Origin: Theodoxus fluviatilis
Taxonomy: Eukaryota > Mollusca > Gastropoda > Cycloneritida > Neritidae
Length of the DNA stretch: 64,000 bases
Assembly: GCA_034096865.1 (NCBI GenBank)
Contig: JAWQFJ010016569.1
Span: forward strand, 16,001 to 80,000
Direction of reading: 5' to 3'
A program made the translations under genes and the position numbers. Shown one piece after another: positions 10,000 through 22,299 of this stretch; within the stretch, counting starts at the first letter, position 1; every line of letters begins with the position of its first letter. Below the pieces are notes generated by a model. The model did not search any database. It was not told where the DNA came from and saw nothing but the letters and a program-made list of their open reading frames with translations.

Positions 10000-10840
10000 T
10001 GACTCACATGCGAAGCAAAAGTGAGTCTATGTACTCACCCGTTTCGTCCGTCCGGGCGTCCGGGCGTCCAAAAACTTTAACGTTGGATTTTTCTCGGAGA
10101 CTATTAAGTCTATCAATACCAAATGTGGCATGATGGTGTATGATGACAATGCGTCAAAAAAAATACATAGTGACTTGTCCTTGCTTCAAGGTCAAGGTCG
10201 CAGGGGCCATAAATGTTGTCTATAAAACAGTCATTTTTCACATTTTCTCAATTTTCTCTGAAGTATTTGAGATTGGATACGTGACCTATATATGGTATAT
10301 AGGGCAAAGTAAGCCCTATCTTTTGATATCAGTTTGGTTGACCGTGCTTCAAGGTCAAGGTCACAGGAGCTCTTCAAAGTTGGATTGTATACATACTTTG
10401 AAGTGACCTTGACCCTGAACTATGGAAGATAACTGTTTCAAACTTAATAATTATTTGGGGCACATGTTATACCTTCATCATGAGACACATTTGGTCACAT
10501 ATCATCGAGGTTAAGGTCACTTTGACCCTTATGAAATGTGACCAAAATGGGGTAGTGAACCACTAAAAGTGACCATATCTCATGGTAGAAAGTGCCAATA
10601 AGCACCATTGTGCTTCCTATGTCTTGAATTAACAGCTTTGTGTTGCATGACCTTGGATGACCTTGACCCAAGGTCAAGGTCAAGTATCTTTTGGTAGGGA
10701 AAAAAGTAAATCATTTCTTAGTGTATGATGTCATTGGTAGGTTTAGTTGTTTGACCTTGACCTTGAAGGTCACCTGAAGGTCAAGGTCATATACAGGTCA
10801 ATGTCAAGCATGTGAGTCGTATGGGCTTTGCCCTTCTTGT
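10000..10840 (+). mobile_element. HINE-like element copy H7, nested in H5
   Basis: Full-length; starts TGACTCACATG and ends TTCTTGT. It separates TCACATTTT from CTCAATTTTC of H5, an insertion between T and C with no target duplication. Confidence 0.87.
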
Positions 10841-11449
10841 CTCAATTTTCTCTGAAGTTTTTGAGATTGGATACCTGACCTATATATGGTATATAGGGCA
10901 AAGTAAGCCCTATCTTTTGATACCAATTTGGTTTACCTTGCTTCAAGGAGCTCTTCAAAGTTGGATTGTATACATATTTTGAAGTGACCTTGACCCTGAA
11001 CTATGGAAGATAACTCTTCCAAACTTCATAACATTATAGTACACATGTTATACTTTCATCAAGAGACACATTTGGTCACATATCATCAAGGTCAAGGTCA
11101 CTTTGACCCTTATGAAATGTGACCAAAATGAGGTAGTGAACCACTACAAGTGACTATATCTCATGGTAGAAAGTGCCAATAAGCACCATTGTGCTTCCTA
11201 TGTCTTGAATGAACAGCTTTGTGTTGCATGACCTTGGATGACCTTGACCTTGGGTCAAGGTCACATGTATTTTGGTAGGGAAAATGTGTAAAGCATTTCT
11301 TTGTGTATGATGTCATTGCTAGGTGTAGTTGTTTGACCTTGACCTTGAGGGTCAACTTAAGGTCAAGGTCATGCAAAGGTCAAGGTCAAGTATGTGAGTC
11401 GTATGGGCTTTGCCCTTCTTGTTGTAGATTTTTTTCCATATGGGTGCTT

Positions 11450-11451
<2 letters not shown>

Positions 11452-11498
<47 letters not shown>

Positions 11499-11506
11499 GT
11501 GTGTGA
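11452..11506 (+). repeat. (GT)n microsatellite
   Basis: About 25 GT units with one GC interruption, just after H5. Confidence 0.97.
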
Positions 11507-11740
11507 AACTTGGAAGTTAAAATGCATGAATATACACCTTTCAGGCTCTCTGCGAAAATCTTGTCCCTTGAAAGCATCATTGTCAGCAAAGCATTAGTGA
11601 TGGCAAAAGGAAATGAAGGAAAGACAATGTGAAGTTGTAAGCTTTGCCGCTGACACGCTTTGTTGCACAAAAGACATGGAATGGCATCCAGGTCTGATGA
11701 TATATTCTGGCTAATTTCTATCTCTTTCTCCAATTCAGTT

Positions 11741-11813
11741 ACAGAGGACACTTACAGAGCAGACTTCGAAGAATCCCAGGATTGGAGCATCTCCTTGATG
11801 ACCACGTTGCAAG
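11741..11813 (+). CDS. Candidate 73 bp exon of an unidentified gene
   Basis: Preceded by TTTCTCCAATTCAG and followed by GTAGAC. One frame reads YRGHLQSRLRRIPGLEHLL and DDHVA with 2 bases over; that phase fits the candidate exon at 14362, giving VA-R-KDHRCV. A second frame (TEDTYRADFEESQDW) is also open. Gene identity is unknown. Confidence 0.3.
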
Positions 11814-11861
11814 GTAGACTGCATAGACGAGATGTTTTCCAAACCACATTACACATGTCGC

Positions 11862-12092
11862 AGGTGTGCGTGCATGCGCGTGCGCGCGCGCGTGTGTGTG
11901 TGACATTCTAGGCCAGTAATATAGCTTGGCGTGTATTTCAAACCTCTGTCTCTCTGTTTCCCTCTCTCTCTGTCTGTCTCTCTCTTTCTCTCTGTCTCTC
12001 GCACAATCGCTCGCTCGTTCGTTTTTTCATTTGCTAATTGAGTCATTCACACATATATCTTTGCACATTACCGTCATGGTTTTGATGCGAAA

Positions 12093-12135
<43 letters not shown>
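11862..12135 (+). repeat. Simple-repeat cluster (GT/GC, CT-rich, GT)
   Basis: A GT/GC alternating run (11862-11901), a CT-rich stretch (about 11943-12002) and (GT)n at 12093-12135. Nothing coding. Confidence 0.9.
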
Positions 12136-12139
<4 letters not shown>

Positions 12140-12295
12140 CATGCGCGCGAGTGTGTGTGCAGTTTTATTTCAGAAAAAGTTTTTATCACTGTATATCTTT
12201 AAAAAAGGGCTTCTGTAACTAAAAAGTATTCATAATTATCTTTTCAGTGAAAAAGTATTAGTTTTGAGAGCTTTATGCAATTATTGCTGTTTTAT

Positions 12296-13158
12296 TGACT
12301 CACATGCGAAGCAAAAGTGAGTCTATGTACTCACCCAAGTCGTCCGTCTGGGCGTCCGAGCGTCCGGGCGTCCGGGCGTCCGGGCGTCCGTGAAAAACTT
12401 TAATGTTGGATTTTTCTCGGAGACTATTAAGTCTATCAACACCCAATTTGGCATGATGGTGTATGATGACAAGACCTCAAAAAGCATACATAGTGACTTG
12501 ACCTTGCTTCAAGGTCAAGGTCGCAGGGGCCATAAATGTTGTCTAAAAAACAGCCATTTTTCACATTTTCCCAATTTTCTCTGAAGGTTTTGAGATTGGA
12601 TACCTGACCTACATATGGTGTATAGGGCAACGTAATCCGTATCTTTTGATACCAGTTTGATTGACCTTGCTTCAAGGTCAAGGTCACAGGAGCTCTTTAA
12701 AGTTGGATTGTATACATATTTTGAAGTGACCTTGACCCTGAACTATGGAAGATAACTATTCCAAACTTCATAACATTGTAGTACACATGTTATACTTTGA
12801 TCAAGAGACACATTTGGTCACATATAATGAAGGTCAAGGTCACTTTGACCCTTATGAAATGTGACCAAAATGGGGTAGTGAACCACTAAAAGTGACCATA
12901 TCTCATGGTAGAAAGTGCCAATAAGCACGATTGTGCTTCCTATGTCTTGAATTAACAGCTTTGTGTTGCATGACCTTGGATGACCTTGACCTTGAGTCAA
13001 GGTCACATTCATTTTGGTAGGAAAAATGTGTAAAGCATTTCTTTGTGTATGATGTCATTGCTAGGTTTAGTTGTTTGACCTTGAAGGACACCTTAAGATC
13101 AAGGTCATGTAAAGGTCAAGGTCAAGCATGTGAGTCGTATGGGCTTTGCCCTTCTTGT
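12296..13158 (+). mobile_element. HINE-like element copy H8
   Basis: Full-length with five GGGCGTCC-type units at the 5' end. The flanks are TTTAT and CATAAAT, one of two copies lying between T and C. Confidence 0.87.
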
Positions 13159-13199
13159 CATAAATGCATTAAAAGAAGGGTTATGTTTCGTATTTCAGG

Positions 13200-13292
13200 A
13201 GCAACACTTCATCAAGCTCCTAGATGAACAGTTCTACAGCTACTGTGGGAAACACATCTGGAGCATCCAAGCTGTGGGCAGGAACCCTTAAG
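13200..13292 (+). CDS. Candidate terminal exon of an unidentified gene
   Basis: After the acceptor CGTATTTCAG the frame reads EQHFIKLLDEQFYSYCGKHI then WSIQAVGRNP and TAA. It is open from the acceptor and looks protein-like. Phase 0 at the acceptor fits the exon ending at 8628. No domain recognised. Confidence 0.35.
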
Positions 13293-13656
13293 GATCCCTG
13301 TTCCTTTGTTTGGACAAGAACTTTGCAGGAAAAATGAGGAGGTAACTACAATTGTTACTGTGCTCACTTTTGTTCACTTGTCTCTTCTCGCAGCGCATGA
13401 AACGTGGTGGGTTGCATGGATTCTCCGTGTGTCATGTCACGTTCCAACTTGCAGTCACTTTGGATAGGTCATTAATCCAATAGTTGAATAATGAAAAACC
13501 TAGGCTGGTAAAATTTTATTTGGGACTTAGTTGAGAATTGCACCTTAGTTTTCGTTTGAGTGAAACGCCTTCCAGGGGGGAGCAAATACTTACACCGTTA
13601 ATTATACTGGTAGCTGATACGTATGTTTTGTAATACAAACATTGCCGCTTAAATGG

Positions 13657-14132
<476 letters not shown>

Positions 14133-14361
14133 AGTCAAGCAGCAAGGTCAATGTGAATTTACTTTCCACAAACTTTGTGTAACCATGCAAGCAATATTCT
14201 GGTATTGGTGAAAACAGTTTCTTAGTTTCATGTTTTTGTGTGGTTTTTCCGTGTTTTGATACAGTGACCCACTTTCTCGGAGTAGCAAACGTTTCCTTGC
14301 ATGCACAGCTCATTGAGTGGAGCATAATTTCCACACTTCCATTGCTTTTTGTGTGTGTCAG

Positions 14362-14572
14362 GAAAGACCACAGATGTGTCAAAGTCCTGGACACCATAGT
14401 GCCTGTTTGGAAACTGAAGGTCTTCACAAGCCTCCACATGCATTCTGCGCAGCCAGGAAAACCACAGAAACCACAGCGGAGAAGGAGGATGGAGCTACAG
14501 GAAGCACAGAACTGGGAAGTTCACTCTCACTTGCTTTACATGTACTGCATGTGCCATGCTACTGTCTTGTGA
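14362..14572 (+). CDS. Candidate terminal exon of an unidentified gene
   Basis: After the acceptor GTGTGTGTCAG a frame reads KDHRCVKVLDTIVPVWKLKV then a basic QKPQRRRRMELQEAQNW segment and a stop at 14570-14572. A phase-2 intron upstream fits the exon ending at 11813. Another frame in the same stretch is also open to 14580. Not identified. Confidence 0.3.
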
Positions 14573-16208
14573 CTAAGTAGTCCAAGCTGGGTGATATTTT
14601 GTGTGTGTTTGTGTTGACCTCTGAACTTGTGTTTGGAATTAGAGTGGTCCATTCACATTGGACTGGGTACACGACTCGTTGGCTCAGAGGCAAAAAGATT
14701 ATGGTCCAATTCAAGAGAAGTGTATTCTGCCTTTGCTTATTGAATGATACCAGTCATAATCATATTCATTTAGAGACATTATGATCAGACTCTAATGGAA
14801 ATTGGTGAGTTCACTTGCGATGGTCATCGTCAATAGAGGAAAAGACCAAAACAGTATTGGGTTGCTGATCTTACAGGTGGGGTGGGGACATGAGAGAGGA
14901 TTGAAAGAGACCAGCTGTTGTATATATTTGCTCACATGGGCTTGCCACAAAGGGTTCACATAATAGTTTCATCGTGAAATGATCAAAGTTGTCATGATGA
15001 TAATTGAAATTATCATGTGCTTACTGCAGGCACGTTTGGGATACAGTAATCCTCCCTCTGATGTTAGAATTGAAATGTGATATTTCTGGAAAGCTATCTC
15101 TGCAATAATAGTTTGACGGTCCAGGAAAACCCGTCATAAGTCGCTAAAAGTAATTTTGAGGTACAGGCCACAATAGGTGATGAGGGAATATCTGGTCGAA
15201 AATGAATTCTTAATATTTCAAAGCCAAGTGATATGTCATCTGTGATTCCTCAAAGTAAAAATGCATACGTGCGTTAAACAATGATTTTCGGTTGTTTTCC
15301 TAAACACTCGTGTTTGCGTGCTGTAAAAGATTTCAATCAACCATAGATTGATGTTTTGACAGCGCATATGATTTTTACCTCATCACAACTCTATACTCCA
15401 AACAAAATGTGATATTGCTGTAAAGCACTTTTCAAGGGCCGCAACTCTAAATAATAGTGCATGAATATGTACAAAGTAGCTCTGGTGCGCAGACGATTGT
15501 CAAGACCCTTGTTGGATGGTAAATCTCGTTGGTCCAGGGGAATGTAATCCACAGATGGAAAGATCGGGCTCAAGGGTCTAAACAATTGATTTTATCGCCA
15601 AGACCTGGAAAAATGTTGGGAAAAGGTCATAGTGGTTGATAACTCCGACATAAACCAATTATCCTGAAAGTGTAATCTGGTGTGATCTCAAATTAACCAT
15701 ACTCAGGAATCAATTCAACACCCAAAATGGAACCGTGATGAAGAAAAATACTGAAAATATACATGTAAATAGGCCTTCCAAGGAGGCTGGACATACCAGT
15801 TGGATGAGTTGCAGACAAGAATAATATCCAGATTGAATCACACTTTCACACACACTTCCTACTCTTGGGTTTTCAGTATAGGTTCGATGTAAAGAGGGCA
15901 GTGCGGTTCTGAACACTTCATTATGTATTTCAGGTGTTCATCACCCCAGAACACAAACCACCAAGATACTAGGTATGGCGAGAGGAGAAGGAGTAACCGG
16001 TCCAACATCCGAGTCATTGGAGGCAGGAAGGGTCGACGATGGTCGGTCTGAGTTCGGGCAGTCTTGTAGAGGGAGAGGGTCAATCAATGGGATTCTCTTC
16101 CACTGAAGGAACTCACATCAGGCGAGGGCCTAAGCCCACCTGTGAAGCCGAAGGTGCAGCTCCAGCATTGTAGAAAGTTCTTGAACCTTGTTGCCACACT
16201 TGCTGATC
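14573..16208. other. Long stretch without recognisable gene
   Basis: About 1.6 kb with only short frames. A minus-strand frame at 16083-15859 (MTLSLYKTARTQTDHRR ...) is open for 74 codons but matches nothing I know. No repeat of the window recurs here. Confidence 0.4.
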
Positions 16209-16418
16209 GTTTAGCGTCTGGGCATCATCTCCACTCGATCTCTTGAAGCTGGGGGTGATGCTCCAGCATTGTATCTCTTTCTTTAGCCTTCTGTCGTTTA
16301 GCGTCTGGGCATCATCTCCACTCGATCTCTTGAAGCTGGGGGTGATGCTCCAGCATTGTATCTCTTTCTTTAGCCTTCTGTCGTTTAGCGTCTGGGCATC
16401 ATCTCCACTCGATCTCTT
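16209..16418 (+). repeat. 87 bp tandem repeat, about 2.4 copies
   Basis: The unit contains TTTAGCGTCTGGGCATCATC, CACTCGATCTCTTGAAGC and ATTGTATCTCTTTCTTTAGC. The period is 87, a multiple of three, so one frame repeats a 29-residue peptide; coding use is not shown. Confidence 0.9.
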
Positions 16419-17047
16419 GGGGCATAGGAACTAACTGTATTTCTCCAGTTCACCTTGTCCTATCAGAAATTCCTTGCATCAGACGACACGTCATAGTTCA
16501 CGGTGTCATCTGACAATCTAATGAACTTTTTGTCCTCTTGTCTGCATTCTTTGAAAAAAAGAGAAGGAAAAACTTATGGGCGGAGAAAATGACATTGATA
16601 ACATGCTATGAAGTGACTATCGTGCCACATGACCTCCTGCTACCAAGTTGGTAGAAAAAAAGAATGCTGTTTTGAGCCGGATTCCAAGGTTTTTGCACTA
16701 TTCTGGCATAACCTTTCTTCTTTAGGGCTGTGAAATGTGTCATAATTGGGTGGATTTGCTGGAGTGTCTATGTTTTCTGCTCCTGTAGTAGTCATGGCGA
16801 TGTTGAGTGAAAACAACATTGAAACGGGAACCTGTTTTCTCGTTCTGTGGATTTGTTTAGTTTTGCGACTATCAAATATCATAACTTTGGTTCTACGCAA
16901 TATGTTTCCATGAAATAAACTAAGGTAACATAAATTGACATACTAGAAAATAGAATAGAATAAAATATTATATAATATGATATGACATGCCATGTCTTGA
17001 ATAATAGAATATAATATTATATAATGTAATGCGATATGATATAATAT
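16419..17047. other. AT-rich spacer
   Basis: No gene seen. 16945-17050 is a TATAATAT-type AT-rich stretch adjoining the SINE-like tail. Confidence 0.4.
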
Positions 17048-17350
17048 ATAAACCGCTGGTGCTGAACCTCCAGGTTTTGGCAATAAAACAACAACAACCA
17101 AAAAAATGATCGGGTTCGAACCCGCAACCTCTCGAGAAAAGAGGGGGGGGGGGGGGGGGGAGTAAGGTTTGAACCCGCAACCTCTCACGTGTACAACAGG
17201 TGGGGTGGCTCTCTCTCTCTTGAATACCATACACACATTAACCAAAAAAAGCTTCTGTGTGGAATCGAACCCGTACGCGCATCCTATACAACCAAGCATG
17301 TCCCAGCGACAAAAAAATATTTGACGCGCTACCGAGTGAGCTAATCCATA
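17048..17350 (-). repeat. tRNA-derived SINE-like unit with three B boxes
   Basis: On the minus strand a tRNA-like head has an A-box-like TTAGCTCACTCGGTAGC (about 17330-17346) and B box GGGTTCGATTCC (about 17261-17272). Two more B-box copies follow at about 17166-17178 (GGTTTGAACC form) and 17112-17124, separated by a poly-C run. The tail CCAAAACCTGGAGGTTCAGC is shared with the plus-strand unit at 62583-62815. No functional tRNA cloverleaf is claimed. Confidence 0.6.
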
Positions 17351-17352
17351 AA

Positions 17353-17820
<468 letters not shown>

Positions 17821-18388
17821 ATGTAATATAATAAAACAAAACAAAACAAAACAAAAAATAGAATAACATAACTACATAACATAACATATGGAAATTCATG
17901 TCACGTTTCACCGACATTAGATATTTGGATATACACAAGAAGTTTCCCAATGCAAGACAAAAAGTGACTAACAAAGGTTTATGTAAAATGAGCAAGGTTA
18001 AGTGGTTGTATCGACAGATGTTATGATCATGCTGCAGTTGTAGCATAGAGGATGGGGACCTTGGCATTCTCACACAAGAACATGGGCAGGCCAGTTTGGA
18101 GGAGTATCATTTTATTTCTCTCAAACTGTGACTCAAGCTGTTGCAATTTGAGTCCATTGGCAAAAGGCGCTGACAATTTCAAACTAAATTTTTCCCAGGC
18201 AGTTGTACCGTCCATCGTGGAAAAGAATGAATGTTTATTGCTTTAGGGCCTATCGGCCGATCAAGAGATCGGGGTCAGATAATTAGCGGCAGGGGAACAT
18301 CTCTGAACTCAGCATAAGTGAACTGAGGACCATGATCAGACACCATTTCTCTTGATACATCATCTGGATCTGGCTGACGACAGTCGAT
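17821..18388. other. Spacer with a short unassigned frame
   Basis: An A-rich AAAACA run follows the hairpin. A minus-strand frame 18215-18027 (MDGTTAWEKFSLKLSAPF ...) is open for 62 codons and looks protein-like but is unidentified. Confidence 0.25.
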
Positions 18389-18761
18389 TTAAATCCTCTC
18401 GTCAAAGATGTAACCTATAATCTTTGCTCTCGTGTTCAGCAACCTCTGCGCTAAGTCTACCATTTGCCTTCGTTGCTTCATCTTAGGACTGTGAGAAGTG
18501 GACCATTTTCTTCTCCAATTCCTTGAATTTGTGGAGAAGGTGGTGACTTTTGAGATTTCTCTCCGTTTCCCACTTGGTGAGGGTGACTTGGATATTCTCC
18601 AAAGGTTGTTGAGGTTCTGGGACTGTGCTAGTCTTGCTGGGTTCCTCTCTTCCTGGTGGATCCTTGATGTGTAGATGACAAACATTCTGGGGTGCAGGGC
18701 GGAACCTGTAGACACTCCCCCCGTCCCCCGGCTCATCAGTGATTATAAGACATAGTGTCAT
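18389..18761 (-). pseudogene. Degenerate relative of the Gypsy gag C-terminal region
   Basis: Contains DEPGDGGSVYRF, similar to DEPEDGASVYSS near the end of the gag at 19417-20127, then a charged segment. Two frames overlap, suggesting frameshifts. Probably a second decayed copy of the same gag. Confidence 0.4.
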
Positions 18762-19141
18762 ACATGTATAAAAACCATTAATTTTTTGTCAAAGCGAAGA
18801 GGTAAAATTAGTGGATTATGGTAAATCAAATGTGTTGAATTACTTATTACTATTATAACATGACTAACACTAAGCAGCTATATGCATACTTGGCGAAATA
18901 ATGTTTTAAATCTCTGCTATCTAGGTTTTGTGATAAAATTCAAAGATTGTGAGGCAACACAGTTACAACAAAATACAAGACAGAGACAAACGAGAGTTGA
19001 TTCAGGTATGCCTGGCTGAACAATGTTTAATCAATTCAGAAGATTTACCAAGTGTACAGTCTTGTAAAGAAACGAATAACCACAGACTAAAACTCAATAT
19101 CTTATTGATAAAACACTGAATGTAAAAGAACCCTACAAGCA
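18762..19141. other. Non-coding spacer
   Basis: AT-rich, with no repeat or gene recognised. Confidence 0.4.
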
Positions 19142-19271
19142 GAGCTGAAAACAGTCCAGATGACCTGGGGAGAGGCGAAGAGGGCAGCCCAAGACAGACA
19201 GAGGTGGAGACTTGCAGTGAAGGCCCTGTGCTCCGACCGGAGCGAAGAGGACTAAGTCAAGTAAGTCAAGT
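19142..19271 (+). pseudogene. 3' end of a LINE ORF2 with tail repeat
   Basis: The frame reads ELKTVQMTWGEAKRAAQDRQ then RWRLAVKALCSDRSEED and a stop at 19253-19255, a C-terminal peptide I associate with non-LTR retrotransposon ORF2 in molluscs. It is followed directly by a short AAGTCAAGT tandem tail, as LINE 3' ends often show. It is 5'-truncated, the usual result of incomplete target-primed reverse transcription. Confidence 0.65.
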
Positions 19272-19416
19272 ATGAACAGATTTTCAACAAAAGCACGCCT
19301 GTAGTCGATCTGACGTTGAGGGGTGGGATGTGAGGGGATGGTTAGTTTGGAGAATGGGTTATCATGTCCAACACTTTCATCTCATTAAACGAGAAAAAAT
19401 TAATTTTTAAATCTCA

Positions 19417-20272
19417 TTACTTATTTGCTGGACCTTCTTCGGGGACATGAATTTGCTTTCTCAAGAGCTGAATCTCAAGATCAAGTTTTACCATTTGCTT
19501 ATCTGTCATTTCTATTTTCTTTCGCAAATAAATTTGGTACAATTCATCAAAGGATGGTTGCCTGGCATGCCCTGGTGTGCTGTTACTGCCCTGTTCCTGT
19601 CTTCTGCTGGTGCTGATGCTACGCCCCATCATGCTACTGCTGTAGACACTGGCCCCGTCCTCTGGCTCATCAGTCTTTGCATCCATGTACCCTACTGTGG
19701 CTTGTCCAAAGAGGTGTCCCTCTGTCTCAATGTAACGCTGGGATGCAAGTACAGCTTGGTCCAGGTTGTTGAAATCCATGTTGAGACAGAACAAGGATGC
19801 TTTGTGATGAGAAATACCATGCAGGAGTTGATGGCACATGGCTTTCTTCACAAAATGAGTATCCTGGTAGAGAAACTCATCAAAGGCGGTTTCCCGAAAC
19901 AGGTCTGCAAACTCCAGGAGGGACTCTCTCTCCCTTTGCCTCAAGTTATTGAACTTGGCCCAGAGAGTCTGCTTTGTACCCGCCCTTCCAAACCTCCTCT
20001 CCATTGCGGAATCACATAGATCAAAGTCCCTACGATACTGCATGGGAAGGGAATGAAAGTATTTCAATGCAGCATCCTTCAGGCACAAGTGTAATTGAGC
20101 TATGGCTTCCCCAGGGGGTCCAGTCACGGATCGCCATCATCTCCTTGAACTGACCATAGAATTGTTCCCACGGTTCTTTTCCAGTGTAGGAGCTCACTTT
20201 AGGTAGCTCCATACGAGAGAGACTGGAGTCCTCTTGAATTTCTCTGCCCATGGGATAGGGTCTGTGTAGCAT
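19417..20272 (-). pseudogene. Ty3/Gypsy-like Gag, frameshifted
   Basis: The N-terminal part is in the frame 20272-20120 (MELPKVSSYTGKEPWEQFY ... MMAIRDW) and the rest in 20127-19417 (GEAIAQLHLCLKDAALKYF ... WAKFNNLRQRERESLLEFAD). This has the layout of a retrotransposon gag capsid domain (PF03732-like). The C-terminal part is hydrophilic (KKIEMTDKQMVKLDLEIQL) with no zinc knuckle. A frameshift lies near 20110-20130 at a CCCCC run. No pol follows. Confidence 0.7.
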
Positions 20273-20549
20273 GATGCTGACAAGATATGCACTCGTAAAA
20301 TTAGGTCGGGTTCAAGCTTGAAATTTTTGCACGAGTTTCTGGGTTTGCCCGGGAATTACCCAGGTTGCAACAGGTAACGCGTCACGCAATACGTTTTCGC
20401 GCCCAACGGATTGATTGCGTCATGCAAGTTTTGAAGCCTTGGCTTAACGCTAGTTCGAGACTTGTATTTCAAAGGTTGTGGCGATGCTGTTCAACCTTGT
20501 ACGTCTCTTTAGGAGACGTGCTGCAGCAAGGATATTCTGCTGAGATACT

Positions 20550-20783
20550 TCACGACCTTACGGCATTTGCTTTCCAAAGAGAGGCGCCGTTCAATGCACA
20601 TTCACCATTTGTTCTGGAGTAAAAGGCACCCCTTGATTTAACACACTCATGGTCAAGCAAGCTTGTAATAGCAAGGATTGTCAACAACTGCACATACTCT
20701 GTGGCAAAGATAGAAGTTTCCCAATGCCACATGTATGTCACCTTACAACAGAATAAGACTAGGTTTGAGGCCATCCTCAACAC
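20550..20783 (-). other. Unassigned open frame at the duplication start
   Basis: The frame MLRMASNLVLFCCKVTYMWH ... ITSLLDHECVKSRGAFY is open and the segment recurs in all units (26082-25861, 30760-30539), differing after the duplication junction. It might be an exon of the duplicated locus. No domain or convincing splice pair is seen. Confidence 0.2.
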
Positions 20784-21282
20784 ATCCTTAGACTAAGAAA
20801 AGACGCCACTTTACAGACATCTTTTCATGAAGAATCATCACAAACTTACGACAAAAAGAATAAAATACATGTAGCGCCAATTCACAAACATCCTAATAAG
20901 GTCTTCTCTTCTTAGAGAGTCATACAAAATATCAAAAGCAAAAACACCATGAGATAATTACTTTAGCATCACTAAATAGTAATGGACGCTTTTAACTTCA
21001 CATTGGAAGCTCTAGTGGTAAAGAATCCAGATAAGTTTAGCCCCATAAGATTCTATGTTCTCTTCACAGAGCCATGCAGTCAACCGGCTCCAAATAACCA
21101 GCATTACACATTGGCAGCTCAATCCTCCCATTGTTTTTTGTAACCATTTTCTCAACTCCCATCCTTTCTACAGAATGTATAGGCAGCTGCAACATTTTAA
21201 TGACACTAAAAAGAAGCAGTCTACAAGCATGAAATGGATTGATGGTTCAACCTGCCCACAGCTCTTGGGGCTGGTGCCTTAC

Positions 21283-21445
21283 CTTCAATTGTGCAGTTGA
21301 TAAAAAATATCAGGCTCTGTTGGATGGAGGTCTGCTGGCCATAGCTCTTGTTGTAGCCTCCTCCTTCTTCTTCTTCTTTCCGTTTCTGCCCACGATCATC
21401 AATAGTGATTACTTTGGCACGTGAATTTTTTACAGGTTGGGGAGT
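21283..21445 (-). CDS. Exon-like segment with variable 3' end, copy 1
   Basis: On the minus strand a poly-C tract ending CCCCAG precedes the frame TPQPVKNSRAKVITIDDRGQ, an E/K-rich linker, YNKSYGQQTSI, then the copy-specific tail QQSLIFFINCTIEG before a GTAAGG donor. The frame is open to the donor (163 bp). The framework is nearly identical in five copies; the tail differs. No known domain. If the poly-C is translated it would give polyproline. Confidence 0.4.
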
Positions 21446-21475
21446 CTGGGGGGGGGGGGGGGGGGGGGGGGGGGA
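21446..21475 (+). repeat. Poly-G tract beside the exon-like segment
   Basis: About 25 G in a row. On the minus strand it is the C-rich tract before the exon acceptor. Such runs can form G-quadruplexes (general knowledge). Confidence 0.9.
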
Positions 21476-21944
21476 AGAGTCACAGTGGTCCCGTCCTAGC
21501 GGGAGGCACGCGACACGAACGTGTCGACAGTGCTGGCCTCAACCACGGCTGGAGGTAGGGCATTCCAGTCCCTTATTGTAGCTTGGTGCAGCTAGTGCCG
21601 CAGCTGAAAGATAAACACCATAATTCAAATACAGTGGAACCCCTGAAATTTGACCTCATTTACAGCTCCCACATTTAACCCTCTGCGTAGTTACCTCCCC
21701 TCACAGCCGTCGGCGGTTACAGTCGACAGACTGATAGGCGTGTTTGAATCTGGCGCCGTTTGCTATGAATCTTGGGATTGTGAGAGCTCTCTACGCATGG
21801 AGTCTGCACAGAAGAGCCTTGCTTTCATAATAACAGTCGCCATATTTTTTCACTGCAAGTGCGTGAATTTAGAGCGAATTTTGAAGTTACCGATCGAGAT
21901 AGACACGCTGCTGCGCGATTTTGATTGCGCACGCTGGCCCAGAA

Positions 21945-22061
21945 ATGGCTGAGCTCGATCCTGATGAATAGCGAATCTTTGAAATATTGTTCAATTCTGA
22001 CTCGGAAGAAGAATTCCATGGCTTCACAGAGGAAGATTTGGTCGAGTTTGCCACAGACTGA
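21945..22061 (+). pseudogene. Acidic transposase-like N-terminus remnant, unit 1
   Basis: ATG at 21945 gives MAELDPDE, an in-frame TAG, then RIFEILFNSDSEEEFHGFTE and EDLVEFATD before a stop; a shifted frame continues TDDEIEVEPGQSK. Acidic starts of this type precede piggyBac-like transposase domains, but no transposase domain follows. The same TAG is present in all three units, so it predates the duplication. Confidence 0.35.
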
Positions 22062-22299
22062 CAGAGTGACTGATGACGAAATCGAAGTTGAACCAGGCCA
22101 GTCCAAGATTCCGTCTGCGTATGACCACTCATGGTTGCTGTGGCAAGCCACTCTGTCTCCACCCATGCTTCAAGCAGTACCACACCCAAGAGGACTATGT
22201 CAGCTAAGCTTGCTTTCTGTGTATATTTTGATGGAATCTTTTTTGCATGATCATTGATAACATTTAACTGGATGGAGGTCTGCTGGCCATAGCAGAGAT

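Larger units (their letters stand above)
8916..11422 (+). mobile_element. HINE-like element copy H5, entered twice by later copies
   Basis: Three pieces of one element: 8916-9156, a 9-base island TCACATTTT at 9991-9999, and 10841-11422. Read in order they reproduce CAGCCATTTT-TCACATTTT-CTCAATTTTC of intact copies. H6 and H7 fill the two gaps. The right part lacks 13 bases of one GGTCAAGGTCA block. Confidence 0.85.

Noticed and set aside
17255..17350. Functional tRNA gene
   Set aside because: A- and B-box-like motifs are present but no proper cloverleaf with acceptor pairing can be drawn; better explained as a SINE-like head. The same holds for 61465 and 62583.
19447..20019. Plus-strand 190-codon frame
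   Set aside because: Antisense of the Gypsy gag frame; the gag pattern on the minus strand is the better reading.
21825..22166. Minus-strand 113-codon frame repeated in all duplication units
   Set aside because: It overlaps the plus-strand acidic N-terminus remnant and the region before it; its repetition only reflects the segmental duplication, and its peptide looks random.
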